This document shows, in pieces, positions 18,423 through 28,223 of a stretch of 64,000 bases of DNA. The position numbers and the translations under genes were made by a program. The first letter of the stretch is position 1, and each line of letters begins with the position of its first letter. This stretch comes from CAMTWZ01 sp041749075. Lineage in GTDB: Bacteria > Bacteroidota > Rhodothermia > Balneolales > HLUCCA01. The notes beneath the pieces are model-generated. The model made no database searches, was not told where the DNA came from, and saw only the letters and a list, made by a program, of their open reading frames with translations. The stretch spans positions 1 to 64,000 of the forward strand of contig JBGTBY010000035.1 of NCBI GenBank assembly GCA_041749075.1. The letters run 5' to 3'.

Positions 18423-19136
18423 ATGCAACGATCGTATATGAAATGGTGGAGTCCGAGTCTGGGCCGGGACATGGAACTTCTGGTTTTCGGACACTCTGGA
18501 ACTCCTGTATTGGTGTTTCCATCCAGCATGGGCAAGTTTCATGAATGGGACGATTTCAAGATGATGGAGGCCTGCGCCCATCAGATCAACAGTGGCTACA
18601 ACCAGTTCTATTGTGTGGATTCGGTGGATTCGGAGAGCTTTTATAACAAATTCGCGGATCCCTATGTGCGGATCGTGCGTCATCGGCAGTATGATTCGTA
18701 CATCATCGACGAAGTCGTTCCCTTCATCCACACGAACAATCCGAATCGGAATATCATCAGCACTGGAGCCAGTTTCGGGGCCTATCATGCCTTGAATGTC
18801 GCCTTCAAATATCCGGATCGCTTTGCGAAATTGATCGCGATGAGCGGCAAGTACGACATCAAGAATTTCATGCATGGATTCTATGATGACAACGTCTATT
18901 TCAACAACCCGATCGATTACGTGCCTCAGATGCACAACCATGCCCATTTGGAAGCAATGAGGCGGATGGATATCCGTCTGGTGGCCGGCGAGCATGATAT
19001 TTGCCGGCAACCGACCGAAGACATGAGTTGGAAATTGAACACGAAATCCATCCACAACACCCTCGATATCTGGGGCAACGGCACGGCGCACGATTGGCCT
19101 TGGTGGCGCAACATGATTCAGCAACACATCCCTTGA
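18423..19136 (+). CDS. Alpha/beta-hydrolase esterase (esterase D / COG4947-like), first gene of ATP-grasp operon
   Basis: 237 residues, no signal peptide, so cytoplasmic. The nucleophile elbow is STGASFGAYHAL (Ser about 117), the acid is probably Asp in AGEHD (about 192) and the His is in GTAHDWPWW (about 223), the full alpha/beta-hydrolase triad. The N-terminus (KWWSPSLGRDMELLVFGHSGTPVLVFPSS) matches small cytosolic putative esterases. It is followed after 1 nt by a RimK-like ATP-grasp ligase and then two more genes in overlap, so it likely acts on the same metabolite, perhaps releasing an acyl, ester or thioester intermediate. The substrate is unknown. Confidence 0.8.
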   Translation: MQRSYMKWWSPSLGRDMELLVFGHSGTPVLVFPSSMGKFHEWDDFKMMEACAHQINSGYNQFYCVDSVDSESFYNKFADPYVRIVRHRQYDSYIIDEVVPFIHTNNPNRNIISTGASFGAYHALNVAFKYPDRFAKLIAMSGKYDIKNFMHGFYDDNVYFNNPIDYVPQMHNHAHLEAMRRMDIRLVAGEHDICRQPTEDMSWKLNTKSIHNTLDIWGNGTAHDWPWWRNMIQQHIP

Positions 19137-19137
19137 C

Positions 19138-20082
19138 ATGAAAAAAATCGGCATTCTCCGCGGCATGGAAACCACGTTTCCGGACGCGCTTATTCATCAT
19201 ATCAATTCCACCTACGCCTCGAAAGGGGTGCATGCCGAGTTTGTGCAACTCGATGCGGTGTATCAGAATGGCGATGTCGAGTATTCGGTCATCATCGACC
19301 GCATCTCGCATGAGGTTCCATTTTATCGTTCTTACCTTAAATGGGCTTCGTTGAAAGGTGCGTACATCATCAACAATCCGTTCTGGTGGAGTGCCGATGA
19401 CAAGTTCATCGATAACATCATTGCGGAGCAAGTTGGAGTAGCGGTACCTCGCACCGTGATTTTGCCACATCGCCAACATCCGCCCAATACGCAAGGTTCT
19501 TCCTTCCGAAACCTGAAATATCCGGTCGATTGGGGCAAAATATTTGATTATATCGGCTTCCCGGCCTTCCTCAAACCGCATGATGGCGGCGGATGGAGAG
19601 GGGTGACCCGGGTCGAAAACCCAGAAGACTTCTTTAAAGCATACAATGAATCCGGCACCGATTGCATGATGCTGCAAGAGAACATCGAGTTTGAAGAGTA
19701 CTATCGTTGCTATGGCATCGGACGCAAGCACGTACACGTGATGCGTTACAATCCGCTTGCCGAGCATTCACAACGGTATGCCTCAGTACAAGACCTGACT
19801 GTTCCGGCCAAGATGAAGAAGAAGTTGACGGAAGATGTCCTCGCCCTATGCCGCGCGCTCGGGTACGATATGAACACCGTTGAATTCGCTGTGCGGGATG
19901 GGATTCCATACGCCATTGATTTCATGAACCCAGCTCCGGATGCCGATTATCATTCTGTTGGTGCCGCAAACTTCGATTGGATCATCAAAACGATGGGCGA
20001 TTTCGCGGTAAAAAAAGCATTGGAAACCCGCAAAGAACGGCCGTTCACGGCCAATGGAGCATTGGAGTCGCATGCAGGGTAA
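19138..20082 (+). CDS. RimK-like ATP-grasp ligase
   Basis: 314 residues. A small N-terminal pre-ATP-grasp domain (MKKIGILRGMETTFPDALIHHIN) is followed by the ATP-grasp fold: FPAFLKPHDGGGWRGV (ATP-binding Lys about 146 and Gly-rich loop), MLQENIEFEEYYR, then NTVEFAVRDG and AIDFMNPAPD (metal-binding Glu, Asp, Asn). These enzymes activate a carboxylate as acyl phosphate and join it to an amine or thiol. Its end overlaps the next ATP-grasp gene. The product cannot be read from sequence. A short proline/glutamine-rich loop (HRQHPPNTQGSSF, residues about 111-123) is unusual. Confidence 0.82.
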   Translation: MKKIGILRGMETTFPDALIHHINSTYASKGVHAEFVQLDAVYQNGDVEYSVIIDRISHEVPFYRSYLKWASLKGAYIINNPFWWSADDKFIDNIIAEQVGVAVPRTVILPHRQHPPNTQGSSFRNLKYPVDWGKIFDYIGFPAFLKPHDGGGWRGVTRVENPEDFFKAYNESGTDCMMLQENIEFEEYYRCYGIGRKHVHVMRYNPLAEHSQRYASVQDLTVPAKMKKKLTEDVLALCRALGYDMNTVEFAVRDGIPYAIDFMNPAPDADYHSVGAANFDWIIKTMGDFAVKKALETRKERPFTANGALESHAG

Positions 20083-21430
20083 CATCCGACCCGTTTTGGA
20101 CGCCTATCATCGGATGATCGAAGCGGATCTGAACGCCGCGGACGATCAGATGAAGATCTTATACCAATTACAGCATGAACGCAAAGTTCTGTTCGGTGAC
20201 CGACCCATGGCGCATAGTCTGCGTCCGGCGTTTCTATCCGAAACCGCACATACTCAGATCCAAGACACGGTTTATCTGATTCGTCAGGCCATCTTGAAAA
20301 TCGCTGCGGCTTATTTCAACACGCAAGAAGCGCTCGATGAACTTGGCCTCACACCGGATGAAATCGAACTGGCCGCCATCCCGACGAATGTCATCCGTCT
20401 TTCCGCTACCGCAAGGATGGATGCTTTTCTCACATCCACATCCTTCAAATTTGTGGAATTGAATGCGGAGAGTCCGGCTGGAGTAGGATACACCCATCGG
20501 ATGGCTCAGATTTATCGCGAGTTGCCGGTGTTTCAGCAGTTCATCAAATCCTATCCTGTGCGCTTTGTGTCGCCCTTGGAACATCTGATTCAGGGACTCA
20601 TCCGCACCTATCATGAGGAATTCGAAGGTGCGGTTGAAAAACCAAGTTTCGCCATCATCGATTTTCAGAATATCCCGACGGTGCATGAGTTCAACATCGT
20701 ACGTGATTACCTGGAACAGCTCGGTTACCCATGTGAAATCGCCGATCCGCGGGATGTGGAATGCCGCGACGGATGGGTGTATGTGAATGGTCGCAAAATC
20801 GACATCCTGTATCGCCGGTTGCTGACGAATGAGTATCTGGAAATCAAAGATGAGTGTCCGGCGTTTCTGGAAGGGTATAAGGCTCAGAAAACCTGTTATC
20901 TGAATTCTTTTCGCACGAAGTTGGTGCATAAGAAATCCATTTTCTCCTTCCTGACGGATCCACGCTATACCGGCATCCTGAATACAGTAGAGCTGCAAAC
21001 CATCCGCAATCATATTCCATGGACCCGCAAGATTCGTGATCAGCATACGATCTATAAAGGTCAGACCATCAATCTGTTGGAGTATGTGTCGCGTCATCGT
21101 GCCGATTTTGTAATCAAACCGAACGATGAATATGGTGGGAAGGGAGTGGTGCTGGGTTTTGCAGCAACAGACCAAGAATGGGCGCAAGCCATCAATGAAG
21201 GAATCCAGTTTGGATTCGTCGTTCAAGAGGTGGTTGACATCAGCCGTGAACCTTTCTTGCTTCAAACCGCCGCCGGATGGCAATCTGTACCTACAGTAGT
21301 GGATCTGGACCCGTATCTTAATGGTCCAATGATGGGCGGATGCCTGGTGCGTACGTCAACCACGAATTTAGCCAATGTGACGGCTGGAGGCGGCTCGCTT
21401 CCGGTCTTTATTCTTCGATATGTACGATAA
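20054..21430 (+). CDS. Circularly permuted ATP-grasp protein
   Basis: 458 residues from the ATG at 20054; an alternative ATG at 20072 (MQGNIRPV) would shorten the overlap with the upstream gene. The C-terminal half carries DFVIKPNDEYGGKGVVLG (ATP-binding Lys and Gly loop), FGFVVQEVVDI and MGGCLVRTSTTNLANVTAGGGS. This order resembles the circularly permuted (type 2) ATP-grasp enzymes related to glutathionylspermidine synthase and COG2308. It presumably forms an amide bond in a small molecule or peptide. It overlaps the amidotransferase gene by 11 nt, which points to joint action on one pathway. Confidence 0.8.
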   Translation: MEHWSRMQGNIRPVLDAYHRMIEADLNAADDQMKILYQLQHERKVLFGDRPMAHSLRPAFLSETAHTQIQDTVYLIRQAILKIAAAYFNTQEALDELGLTPDEIELAAIPTNVIRLSATARMDAFLTSTSFKFVELNAESPAGVGYTHRMAQIYRELPVFQQFIKSYPVRFVSPLEHLIQGLIRTYHEEFEGAVEKPSFAIIDFQNIPTVHEFNIVRDYLEQLGYPCEIADPRDVECRDGWVYVNGRKIDILYRRLLTNEYLEIKDECPAFLEGYKAQKTCYLNSFRTKLVHKKSIFSFLTDPRYTGILNTVELQTIRNHIPWTRKIRDQHTIYKGQTINLLEYVSRHRADFVIKPNDEYGGKGVVLGFAATDQEWAQAINEGIQFGFVVQEVVDISREPFLLQTAAGWQSVPTVVDLDPYLNGPMMGGCLVRTSTTNLANVTAGGGSLPVFILRYVR

Positions 21431-22253
21431 ACTTGAGCGACCTGTCAGGGTCGCCGTGATGGACCTTTATCAAGGTCAACCCAACCAAGGGATGCGATGC
21501 ATCCGTGAATTATTGACGGAAACCGGCCTTGCGTTCGATGAGTTTGATGTGAGGGGACCCGCTCAGCATGTCCCAGATCTCTCGTACGACATCTACATCT
21601 CATCCGGCGGACCCGGAAGCCCCTTCGACGGACTCGATCAACCTTGGGAAGCGGAGTATTTTCGATTGCTCGACTCCATTTGGAGCCACAATCAGGCATC
21701 CGACGACAAAAAGTTCTTTCTTGCCATTTGCCATTCGTTTCAGCTGATGTGCATCCATTTCGATCTGGCGGATGTGATGCCTCGTAAGACAGGCTCGTTC
21801 GGCATTCTTCCGGTGCATCACACCGAAGCCGGTTTGGCGGATCCGTTACTTGGTTTGCTCCCCGATCCCTTCTATGGAGCCGATTTCCGTGAATGGCAAG
21901 TCTTGCAGCCACGTCACGCAAGTATACAAGCGCTTGGAGCCACGATATTGGCCATCGAGAAGGATCGTCCGCATGTGCCGTTGGAGCGTGCGGTGATGGC
22001 GATGCGCATCTCACCGGAAATCATCGGAACCCAATTTCATCCGGAAGCCGATCCGGAAGGGATGTTGGCCCACTTCAGCAAACCGGAACAGAAAGATGTG
22101 ATTTTAGAGAAGCACGGCGATCAGAAATACGCCGACATCCTGCATCACCTATCCGATCCTGATTACCTCTGGAAAACGCATAACACGTTCATCCCGGCAT
22201 TTTTATCGAATGCGATTCAAGTGATTCAGAACCGGAACCCGACGCTAGCGTGA
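21420..22253 (+). CDS. Class I glutamine amidotransferase domain protein
   Basis: 277 residues. The GATase-1 triad is visible: AICHSFQLM (Cys about 104), IGTQFHPEAD (His about 207, Glu about 209), with the oxyanion region ISSGGPGSP. The final 55 residues are a helical extension not needed for the fold. Class I domains release ammonia from glutamine for a partner synthetase; a free-standing copy overlapping an ATP-grasp gene suggests it feeds ammonia to that ligase, or it may instead be a gamma-glutamyl hydrolase. Its 3' end overlaps the convergent patatin gene by 28 nt. Confidence 0.8.
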   Translation: MYDKLERPVRVAVMDLYQGQPNQGMRCIRELLTETGLAFDEFDVRGPAQHVPDLSYDIYISSGGPGSPFDGLDQPWEAEYFRLLDSIWSHNQASDDKKFFLAICHSFQLMCIHFDLADVMPRKTGSFGILPVHHTEAGLADPLLGLLPDPFYGADFREWQVLQPRHASIQALGATILAIEKDRPHVPLERAVMAMRISPEIIGTQFHPEADPEGMLAHFSKPEQKDVILEKHGDQKYADILHHLSDPDYLWKTHNTFIPAFLSNAIQVIQNRNPTLA

Positions 22254-24397
22254 AGGATGGGAAGACGTTCGTCTTCATTTCCCATCAACGTGATGCTAAC
22301 TGGTCCGACAAAAGTGGTCGCACCGACTGAAACACCCCATCCGATAACAACTGGAATACGGCTTTCAGGTGTACCCCAAAACCCGTCTGTCGCTACGGCA
22401 TTCCATATCAATGTCAAAAAGCGGTTGTGTTGAAGCTCGGTTTGCATGGAGACTTGTGCCATCCGATACGAAGCGCCATTCAGCTGATCGCGACGAAAGC
22501 CGACCAAGGTTTCCACATCACCCAAATAAAAGGACCGATGTGAGGGTAGATTTCCAGTCGAATACCCTGCATGGAAGTTCAGATGGATGGTGACATACTC
22601 TGTGAAGGGGATGTAATTGTTCCAAATCGCCTCATACCGCTTGTATGATTTTGTGTCGTCCATCGGACTACCTAAATCGGCTCGCAAGCTGATATACTGC
22701 CCATTGGTTGCGAAATAGGCCTCGTTCGCGGTGTCCAGAATCAGAAATGCGAAGGGTACATGGGATGAGGTGTACCCACCGGTCGGTTCACGGACAATCC
22801 CGGATACCGATCTCGATTCAAACAAATCGAACCGATATCCGATTCCCGATTGAAGCATACTCGACAGTACGGGTCCGGCCCAGAATTCAGCTTGATACAA
22901 ATCCGTCGATAATGTTCCTTGATTCACACGCCCTATATATTGCTCAAACTGGTCTTTGGAGTATTTTAGACGTAAACTCGAGCCCAATTTAGGATTCGTG
23001 CCGATGTATGAATAGAGTTGCCCTTCCACAGATGTCATTTCACCCAGACGCACCGACAATCGTATGGTGGATGAGGGAATCAGCCAGTTTCGGTAGGTGT
23101 TGTTAAATAGGAGGGATGCTTTTTCCCTACTGTCGTATCGCAATCCGACGCGGAATTTGTCATGATCCAGTTCTTGGAATTTCAGGATCACGGAATAGCC
23201 TGATCTCGCCGGTTCCAGTCGGTAGGTCACGCTTTCGAAAAATTGCAAGCTGTATAGACGGTCGATAGCCAGATTCAGATCACCTCGGGAGATTACGGTG
23301 TTCAAGGGCAATTGCATCTGCAATTCGGCATCGATCATGCGCGGGTCGGTCGATTCCAAACCCTCATAACGGATATCACGGATCACAATCGGCATTCCGT
23401 TCAGATCCACATAGGGTACGATGCGTTCTTCCAACCCATAAGCATTCAAGGAATCCGCGATCTGCCGCAATTCATCGATACGCGCACGGGCGATCGCTTC
23501 GCCCGAATCAATGATTTTACGGGTGAACTCGAACGACATCATGCCAATCGATTCCATGTCCGGTTGCAACAACACTGTGGCGAGTTTGCTCTGAGCGAAC
23601 GTGGTCCGTTCGATTTGGAAATTGACCGTCTGGTTCAAAATATCAATAAGGGAACGGATGGAATCGGCTGAGGATGTGAACGTGGACACATCGACTCCGA
23701 TTAGGATGTCCGCACCCATTTCAATGACATCCACGACCGGAAAATTCCGCGCAATACCACCATCCAACGCGCTTCTTCCATCCACCCGGGCCGGAGTGAA
23801 AATACTTGGAAGGGTCATGCTGGCGCGAATGGCTTCGGCAAGAGATCCGTTTCGTATGACGATCGCTTCACCGGTCTCCAAATCCGTTGCGATGCACACG
23901 AAAGGAATGGGCAGGTTATTGAAATCCTTGATATGATGCACATGCCACGTGAGCCCGGCGAGCATCTTGCTCGCTTCCTGACCACTCACCAGTCCACCAG
24001 GTAAGGTGATGTTCAGCCCACGCATCGGCAAGGATAACATATACTTGCTATTCTCCGCTTTCTCTTCAATGGGCACATAACGGCGTCGAGATTCATCCGA
24101 AAACAATCCAAACCAATCTGTACCCAATGCGATTTCTTCGAGCTGTTGGGCATTGTAACCCGAGGCATACAATCCGCCAACGATGCTACCCATGCTGGTT
24201 CCGCCGATATAATCGATGGGCATGTTCACTTCTTCGAGGACTTTTAGAACGCCGATGTGGGCCAAACCGCGTGCACCTCCACCACTAAGTACGATTCCGG
24301 TCTTGGGTCTGGATGGTTGGGATGCGGTTTCCGCCGGTATCAGTCCGAATCCCAAAACGGTCAAAAGGATGATGCGGAATAGGGATTTGATAGCCAT
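22226..24397 (-). CDS. Patatin-like phospholipase with POTRA and outer-membrane beta-barrel (type Vd / PlpD-like)
   Basis: 723 residues with a signal peptide (FRIILLTVLGFGLIPAETAS). The patatin domain (about 30-225) has the oxyanion loop GIVLSGGGARGLAHIGVL, the nucleophile GGTSMGS and the catalytic DGG in ALDGGIARNFPVVD. A POTRA-like segment follows (about 325-400, PIVIRDIRYEGLESTD) and the rest is a beta-barrel with Tyr/Phe-rich strands ending VGFRF. This is the layout of PlpD-type autotransported lipases. It is transcribed away from ppc. Confidence 0.88.
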   Translation of the reverse strand: MAIKSLFRIILLTVLGFGLIPAETASQPSRPKTGIVLSGGGARGLAHIGVLKVLEEVNMPIDYIGGTSMGSIVGGLYASGYNAQQLEEIALGTDWFGLFSDESRRRYVPIEEKAENSKYMLSLPMRGLNITLPGGLVSGQEASKMLAGLTWHVHHIKDFNNLPIPFVCIATDLETGEAIVIRNGSLAEAIRASMTLPSIFTPARVDGRSALDGGIARNFPVVDVIEMGADILIGVDVSTFTSSADSIRSLIDILNQTVNFQIERTTFAQSKLATVLLQPDMESIGMMSFEFTRKIIDSGEAIARARIDELRQIADSLNAYGLEERIVPYVDLNGMPIVIRDIRYEGLESTDPRMIDAELQMQLPLNTVISRGDLNLAIDRLYSLQFFESVTYRLEPARSGYSVILKFQELDHDKFRVGLRYDSREKASLLFNNTYRNWLIPSSTIRLSVRLGEMTSVEGQLYSYIGTNPKLGSSLRLKYSKDQFEQYIGRVNQGTLSTDLYQAEFWAGPVLSSMLQSGIGYRFDLFESRSVSGIVREPTGGYTSSHVPFAFLILDTANEAYFATNGQYISLRADLGSPMDDTKSYKRYEAIWNNYIPFTEYVTIHLNFHAGYSTGNLPSHRSFYLGDVETLVGFRRDQLNGASYRMAQVSMQTELQHNRFLTLIWNAVATDGFWGTPESRIPVVIGWGVSVGATTFVGPVSITLMGNEDERLPILHASVGFRF

Positions 24398-24474
24398 GGT
24401 CGTTCGTGATATTTTGATGGACCTCGAATCTGTGATGATACAGGGAATTTAGGGATAACCTCAGCTCTTACGAT

Positions 24475-27219
24475 ATGAAACAATGGAAAGGCTTGTCTAT
24501 TCAAGCGGAAGGGGAAGGTATTTCTCCTGAACTCAGTCGACTCGTGAATCTTTTAGGCACTCTGCTTGGTCAGGTGGTGCTGGATCAGGCAGGAAAAGAC
24601 GTCTACGACCGCATCGAATCCGTACGAAGCCGTTGTAAACAGGCCTATAAGACAGATTCTGCGAATCTTCATGAGCAAGTAGCGAACGACTTGACCGCTT
24701 TGTCGTTGAGCGATATTGAATGGATTGTGAGATCCTTCACCACGTTTTTTCATTTGATCAACAAAGCCGAGCAGGAAGAGATCATCCGAATCAACCGGCT
24801 GAGGGAGTTCAAATCGGATGCGGATCATCCCCGATCCGAATCCATCGCTGAATCCATCAAGCAATTGAAGGATAAAGGATTCACCTTGGACCAAGTGATG
24901 GATGTGATTCGGAAAACCGATATCCAGCCTACGTTGACGGCGCATCCCACCGAAGCCAGACGTCGAAGCATCTTATATATTCAGAAAGAAATCGCATCCC
25001 GCCTGACCAAATGGAACCGCGAGAAGCCTGTGGGTCGCGCCGAATCGGAGCTCTTTCAGGAGATGTACAATGAAGTGGTGCTAATGTTGAACACCGACGA
25101 TGTGCGTGCCTCGAAAATCCGTGTGCAAGATGAGATCGCCAATGGCATTTATTTTTTGACGAACGCGATCTGGAATGTGATTCCGCTGATCCATCGGGAT
25201 GTGACCGATGCGCTCGACACGTATTATGATGCCACTCCCGAGCTGCCAGCTATTGTGAAATATCGCTCTTGGATTGCCGGCGATCGTGACGGAAATCCAT
25301 TTGTGACCGCGGAACTTACTCGCTACGCACTTATAGAACTGCGTAAAGCCGCGATTCAAATGCACATCACGGAATTGCATGTGTTGCGACGTGAACTGAG
25401 CCTCTCGGAGCGTCAATCTCCGCTTTCACCATGGTTTGTGACAATGGTGCGCGAAGCGTTGGATACGGCCGACATCGATCCCGAAATCAAACGAGTGTAT
25501 GTTCACGAGCCATTTCGTTTGTGGGTCAACATCCTGTTGTCGAAACTCAAGGCGCAATTGGAATCACTGGAAGAGAACATCTATCCGGTGGCGGAATACT
25601 CGATCGACCTGGACCGGATGAAAGTGGCCTTGGAAGAAAGCGGATTCAAGAGCATCGCACGCTACGGACAATTGGAGCGGATACGGGTGCTTCTGAAGAC
25701 CTTCGGTTTTCACCTTGCGGCATTAGACATCCGTCAGCATAGTCAGATTTTTGGCTCCACAGTGGATGAACTGATGCGGGTTGCTGGCGTGCATCCGTCC
25801 TATTTGTCACTTTCCGAAGAGGAAAAGTGCAAACTCCTTCAAAGAGAGATTCAGAATCCTCGTCCGTTGCTTCCACGCCATTTGGAACTGTCAGCGGAAA
25901 GCCGATCCACTCTCGATACGCTGATGCTGATTCGGGAGGCGCTCAAACTGGATCCGGATTCGATCGGCTCGGTGATTATCAGTATGACCCATCATGTCTC
26001 ACAGATGTTGGAAGTGGTGCTGTTGTCACATGAAACTGGCAACATCCATGCTTATGATATCGTGCCGTTGTTCGAGACCATCGAAGACTTGCAGAACAGT
26101 TCGTCGTTGATGGAGCAGGCCTTTACCGATCCGGCTTATTCGACGGTATTGGCGGCACGTGGACATTTTCAGGAAATCATGCTTGGTTACTCCGATTCCA
26201 ATAAGGATGGCGGGTATTGGATGGCCAACTGGGCGTTGCATCTGGCTCAGAAATCATTGGCTGAGACGTGTGAGGCGCATAAAGTGGATGTCCGGTTGTT
26301 CCATGGTCGGGGCGGTACGGTTGGACGGGGAGGCGGACGTGCAAACCAAGCCGTGACCGCTCTACCGCGTGCCTGTCACAACGGACGAATCCGCTTCACA
26401 GAACAAGGGGAAGTTATTTCCTTTCGCTATGCCAATCCGGATATCGCCCATAGGCATATCGAACAGGTCGTGAACGCGGTGATACGCACCACGGCCAAAG
26501 CGCATTACAAAGATCAAACCGTTTGGCAAATGTTTCCGGGAATCGCTGATGTGATGCATGATGTGGCCAATGCCTCCATGAAGCGCTACAGGGAATTGAT
26601 CGATGATCCCAAATTCTGGGCATGGTACACTCGTATCACGCCCATTGAACACATCAGCCGATTGCCGATCGCATCCCGTCCGGTTTCCAGAAAAACCGGG
26701 TCTGAAGTGGATTTTAGCAGTTTGAGGGCCATTCCTTGGGTATTCGCTTGGACTCAGGTTCGATACAATGTTCCGGGTTGGTTCGGAGTAGGACAAGCCT
26801 TGAAAACAGCCATGGAAGAACATGGAGATGAGCTGTTTCAGAGTTTGTATGTGGAATGGCCGTTTTTCAAAGCGGTGATCGACAATGCCCAACGGGAAAT
26901 GGCCCGCGCCCACCTGAAAGCAGCCACATGGTATCAATCGGGCAAATCGGATGGATTTCATGAGCAGATTCAGGCCGAATTCGACATCGCAAGCGATGCG
27001 GTCAATCGTATCACAAAACAGTCGACCTTGTTGGCTGCGAACCCGGTGATTCAGAAATCCATCCGCCTGCGCAATCCATATACGGATGTGTTGAACCTGT
27101 CACAAGTCGAACTCATGCGCCGATGGGACATTTCATCCGATTCAGAGAAGGAACAGCTCCGACATGTCTTATTTTTAAGCATCAACGGGATAGCCGCCGC
27201 GATGCAGAGTACGGGATAG
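24475..27219 (+). CDS. ppc: Phosphoenolpyruvate carboxylase
   Basis: 914 residues, the usual size. Diagnostic motifs are PTLTAHPTEARRRSI, RSWIAGDRDGNPFVT, VMLGYSDSNKDGGYWMANW (spelled IMLGYSDSNKD here), VRLFHGRGGTVGRGGGR with the catalytic His and mobile loop, and the C-terminal Asn-rich tail before TG*. It carboxylates phosphoenolpyruvate with bicarbonate to give oxaloacetate, an anaplerotic step. It stands alone, 77 nt from the divergent patatin gene. Confidence 0.96.
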   Translation: MKQWKGLSIQAEGEGISPELSRLVNLLGTLLGQVVLDQAGKDVYDRIESVRSRCKQAYKTDSANLHEQVANDLTALSLSDIEWIVRSFTTFFHLINKAEQEEIIRINRLREFKSDADHPRSESIAESIKQLKDKGFTLDQVMDVIRKTDIQPTLTAHPTEARRRSILYIQKEIASRLTKWNREKPVGRAESELFQEMYNEVVLMLNTDDVRASKIRVQDEIANGIYFLTNAIWNVIPLIHRDVTDALDTYYDATPELPAIVKYRSWIAGDRDGNPFVTAELTRYALIELRKAAIQMHITELHVLRRELSLSERQSPLSPWFVTMVREALDTADIDPEIKRVYVHEPFRLWVNILLSKLKAQLESLEENIYPVAEYSIDLDRMKVALEESGFKSIARYGQLERIRVLLKTFGFHLAALDIRQHSQIFGSTVDELMRVAGVHPSYLSLSEEEKCKLLQREIQNPRPLLPRHLELSAESRSTLDTLMLIREALKLDPDSIGSVIISMTHHVSQMLEVVLLSHETGNIHAYDIVPLFETIEDLQNSSSLMEQAFTDPAYSTVLAARGHFQEIMLGYSDSNKDGGYWMANWALHLAQKSLAETCEAHKVDVRLFHGRGGTVGRGGGRANQAVTALPRACHNGRIRFTEQGEVISFRYANPDIAHRHIEQVVNAVIRTTAKAHYKDQTVWQMFPGIADVMHDVANASMKRYRELIDDPKFWAWYTRITPIEHISRLPIASRPVSRKTGSEVDFSSLRAIPWVFAWTQVRYNVPGWFGVGQALKTAMEEHGDELFQSLYVEWPFFKAVIDNAQREMARAHLKAATWYQSGKSDGFHEQIQAEFDIASDAVNRITKQSTLLAANPVIQKSIRLRNPYTDVLNLSQVELMRRWDISSDSEKEQLRHVLFLSINGIAAAMQSTG

Positions 27220-27281
27220 CGCAACCAGCCAATGGTTGCGTCGTACCTGTCATCACACGGTTACATCATACCCTATCTCAT

Positions 27282-28217
27282 ATGTTTTTGAAAATCCTTC
27301 AATCCGGGTGGATTCTTCTTTTTATTCTCGGTGGAGTTCCTGAGTTGGCGGCACAAACGCAAGGGACTCCTTACGAATCGAAAGAATTCATCGTTCGACC
27401 CGGTGCTGTCGTTAAAGTCAAATCGATTTCCGGCAATGTGGTTGTCAGAGGAACAGAGGGAAGCACGGTTCGGGTAGAACTGTTCGTCAAGAAAGGATTG
27501 AGTTTTTTCCAACGCGGGCAATCCATCGATGATGCGAACATCCTCATCTATCAACGCGACAATGAAATTGTGGCGGATATCCAGCCGAAGCGGTCAGACG
27601 CCTGGACCCAAAGCAACACCCAGTATCATTTCGTGATCAGTGTTCCGAACCGGACATCCTGCCACATCAGCACATCCGGTGGCAAAATCGAACTCTCGAA
27701 TGTTGAAGGGTCGCATATGCTCAAAACCGCTGGTGGCGACATCCTGATTGTGCGAACCTCCGGTGAAGTGAAAGTGTATGCCACCGGTGGAGCGATTCGC
27801 GGAGATGATATCCGTGGAGTCGTGTTCGCTCAAGCGGTGGGTGGCAACATCGATTTGAACGGGATATCCGGTGAAACCCGATTCCGCGTGACCGGTGGCA
27901 ATTTGTCTCTTCATCGCATGAATGGAACCATCATCGGAGAAACAAATGGTGGCAACATCCGAGGAGACATCTTGTCGATCTTACATGGATTGGATCTGTC
28001 TGTGGCCGGTGGCAACATCGATCTGACCATACCCGGCATGATCGGAATGTCTATGAATGTGAGAGGAAATCGTGTGGTCGTGAACCGGCTCCGGAATTTT
28101 GATGGTGAAATCAAAACGAACAGTCTGATCGGATCGATCAATGGTGGTGGTTTGCCCGTGAAATTACGCTCCTCTGGCGGGACCGTTGATCTGATCGTGA
28201 CTCAGGATCGTCCGTAA
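27282..28217 (+). CDS. Secreted DUF4097-like beta-solenoid protein
   Basis: From the ATG at 27282, 311 residues with a signal peptide (MFLKILQSGWILLFILGGVPELAAQ). The rest is a run of short beta strands with the recurring TAGGDI / TGGAIRG / VGGNIDLNGISG / TGGNLSLHRMNG / NGGNIRGDI / AGGNIDL motif, as in DUF4097 adhesin-like or head-GIN domains. The frame continues upstream to 27123 but that part lies inside ppc and lacks a signal. Seven nt downstream begins a 7TM-SpoIIE phosphatase gene, so a signalling link is possible. Function unknown; likely periplasmic or cell-surface. Confidence 0.8.
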   Translation: MFLKILQSGWILLFILGGVPELAAQTQGTPYESKEFIVRPGAVVKVKSISGNVVVRGTEGSTVRVELFVKKGLSFFQRGQSIDDANILIYQRDNEIVADIQPKRSDAWTQSNTQYHFVISVPNRTSCHISTSGGKIELSNVEGSHMLKTAGGDILIVRTSGEVKVYATGGAIRGDDIRGVVFAQAVGGNIDLNGISGETRFRVTGGNLSLHRMNGTIIGETNGGNIRGDILSILHGLDLSVAGGNIDLTIPGMIGMSMNVRGNRVVVNRLRNFDGEIKTNSLIGSINGGGLPVKLRSSGGTVDLIVTQDRP

Positions 28218-28223
28218 TCTATT

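Noticed and set aside
18336..19767. Minus-strand frames of 279 and 288 codons
   Set aside because: Mirror the esterase and ATP-grasp genes, which carry clear active sites; a shadow of biased codon use.
20234..21283. 349-codon minus-strand frame
   Set aside because: Antisense to the circularly permuted ATP-grasp gene; no domain and no start signal.
27123..27281. Longer start of the DUF4097-like gene
   Set aside because: It lies in the ppc coding end and would bury the signal peptide inside the protein.
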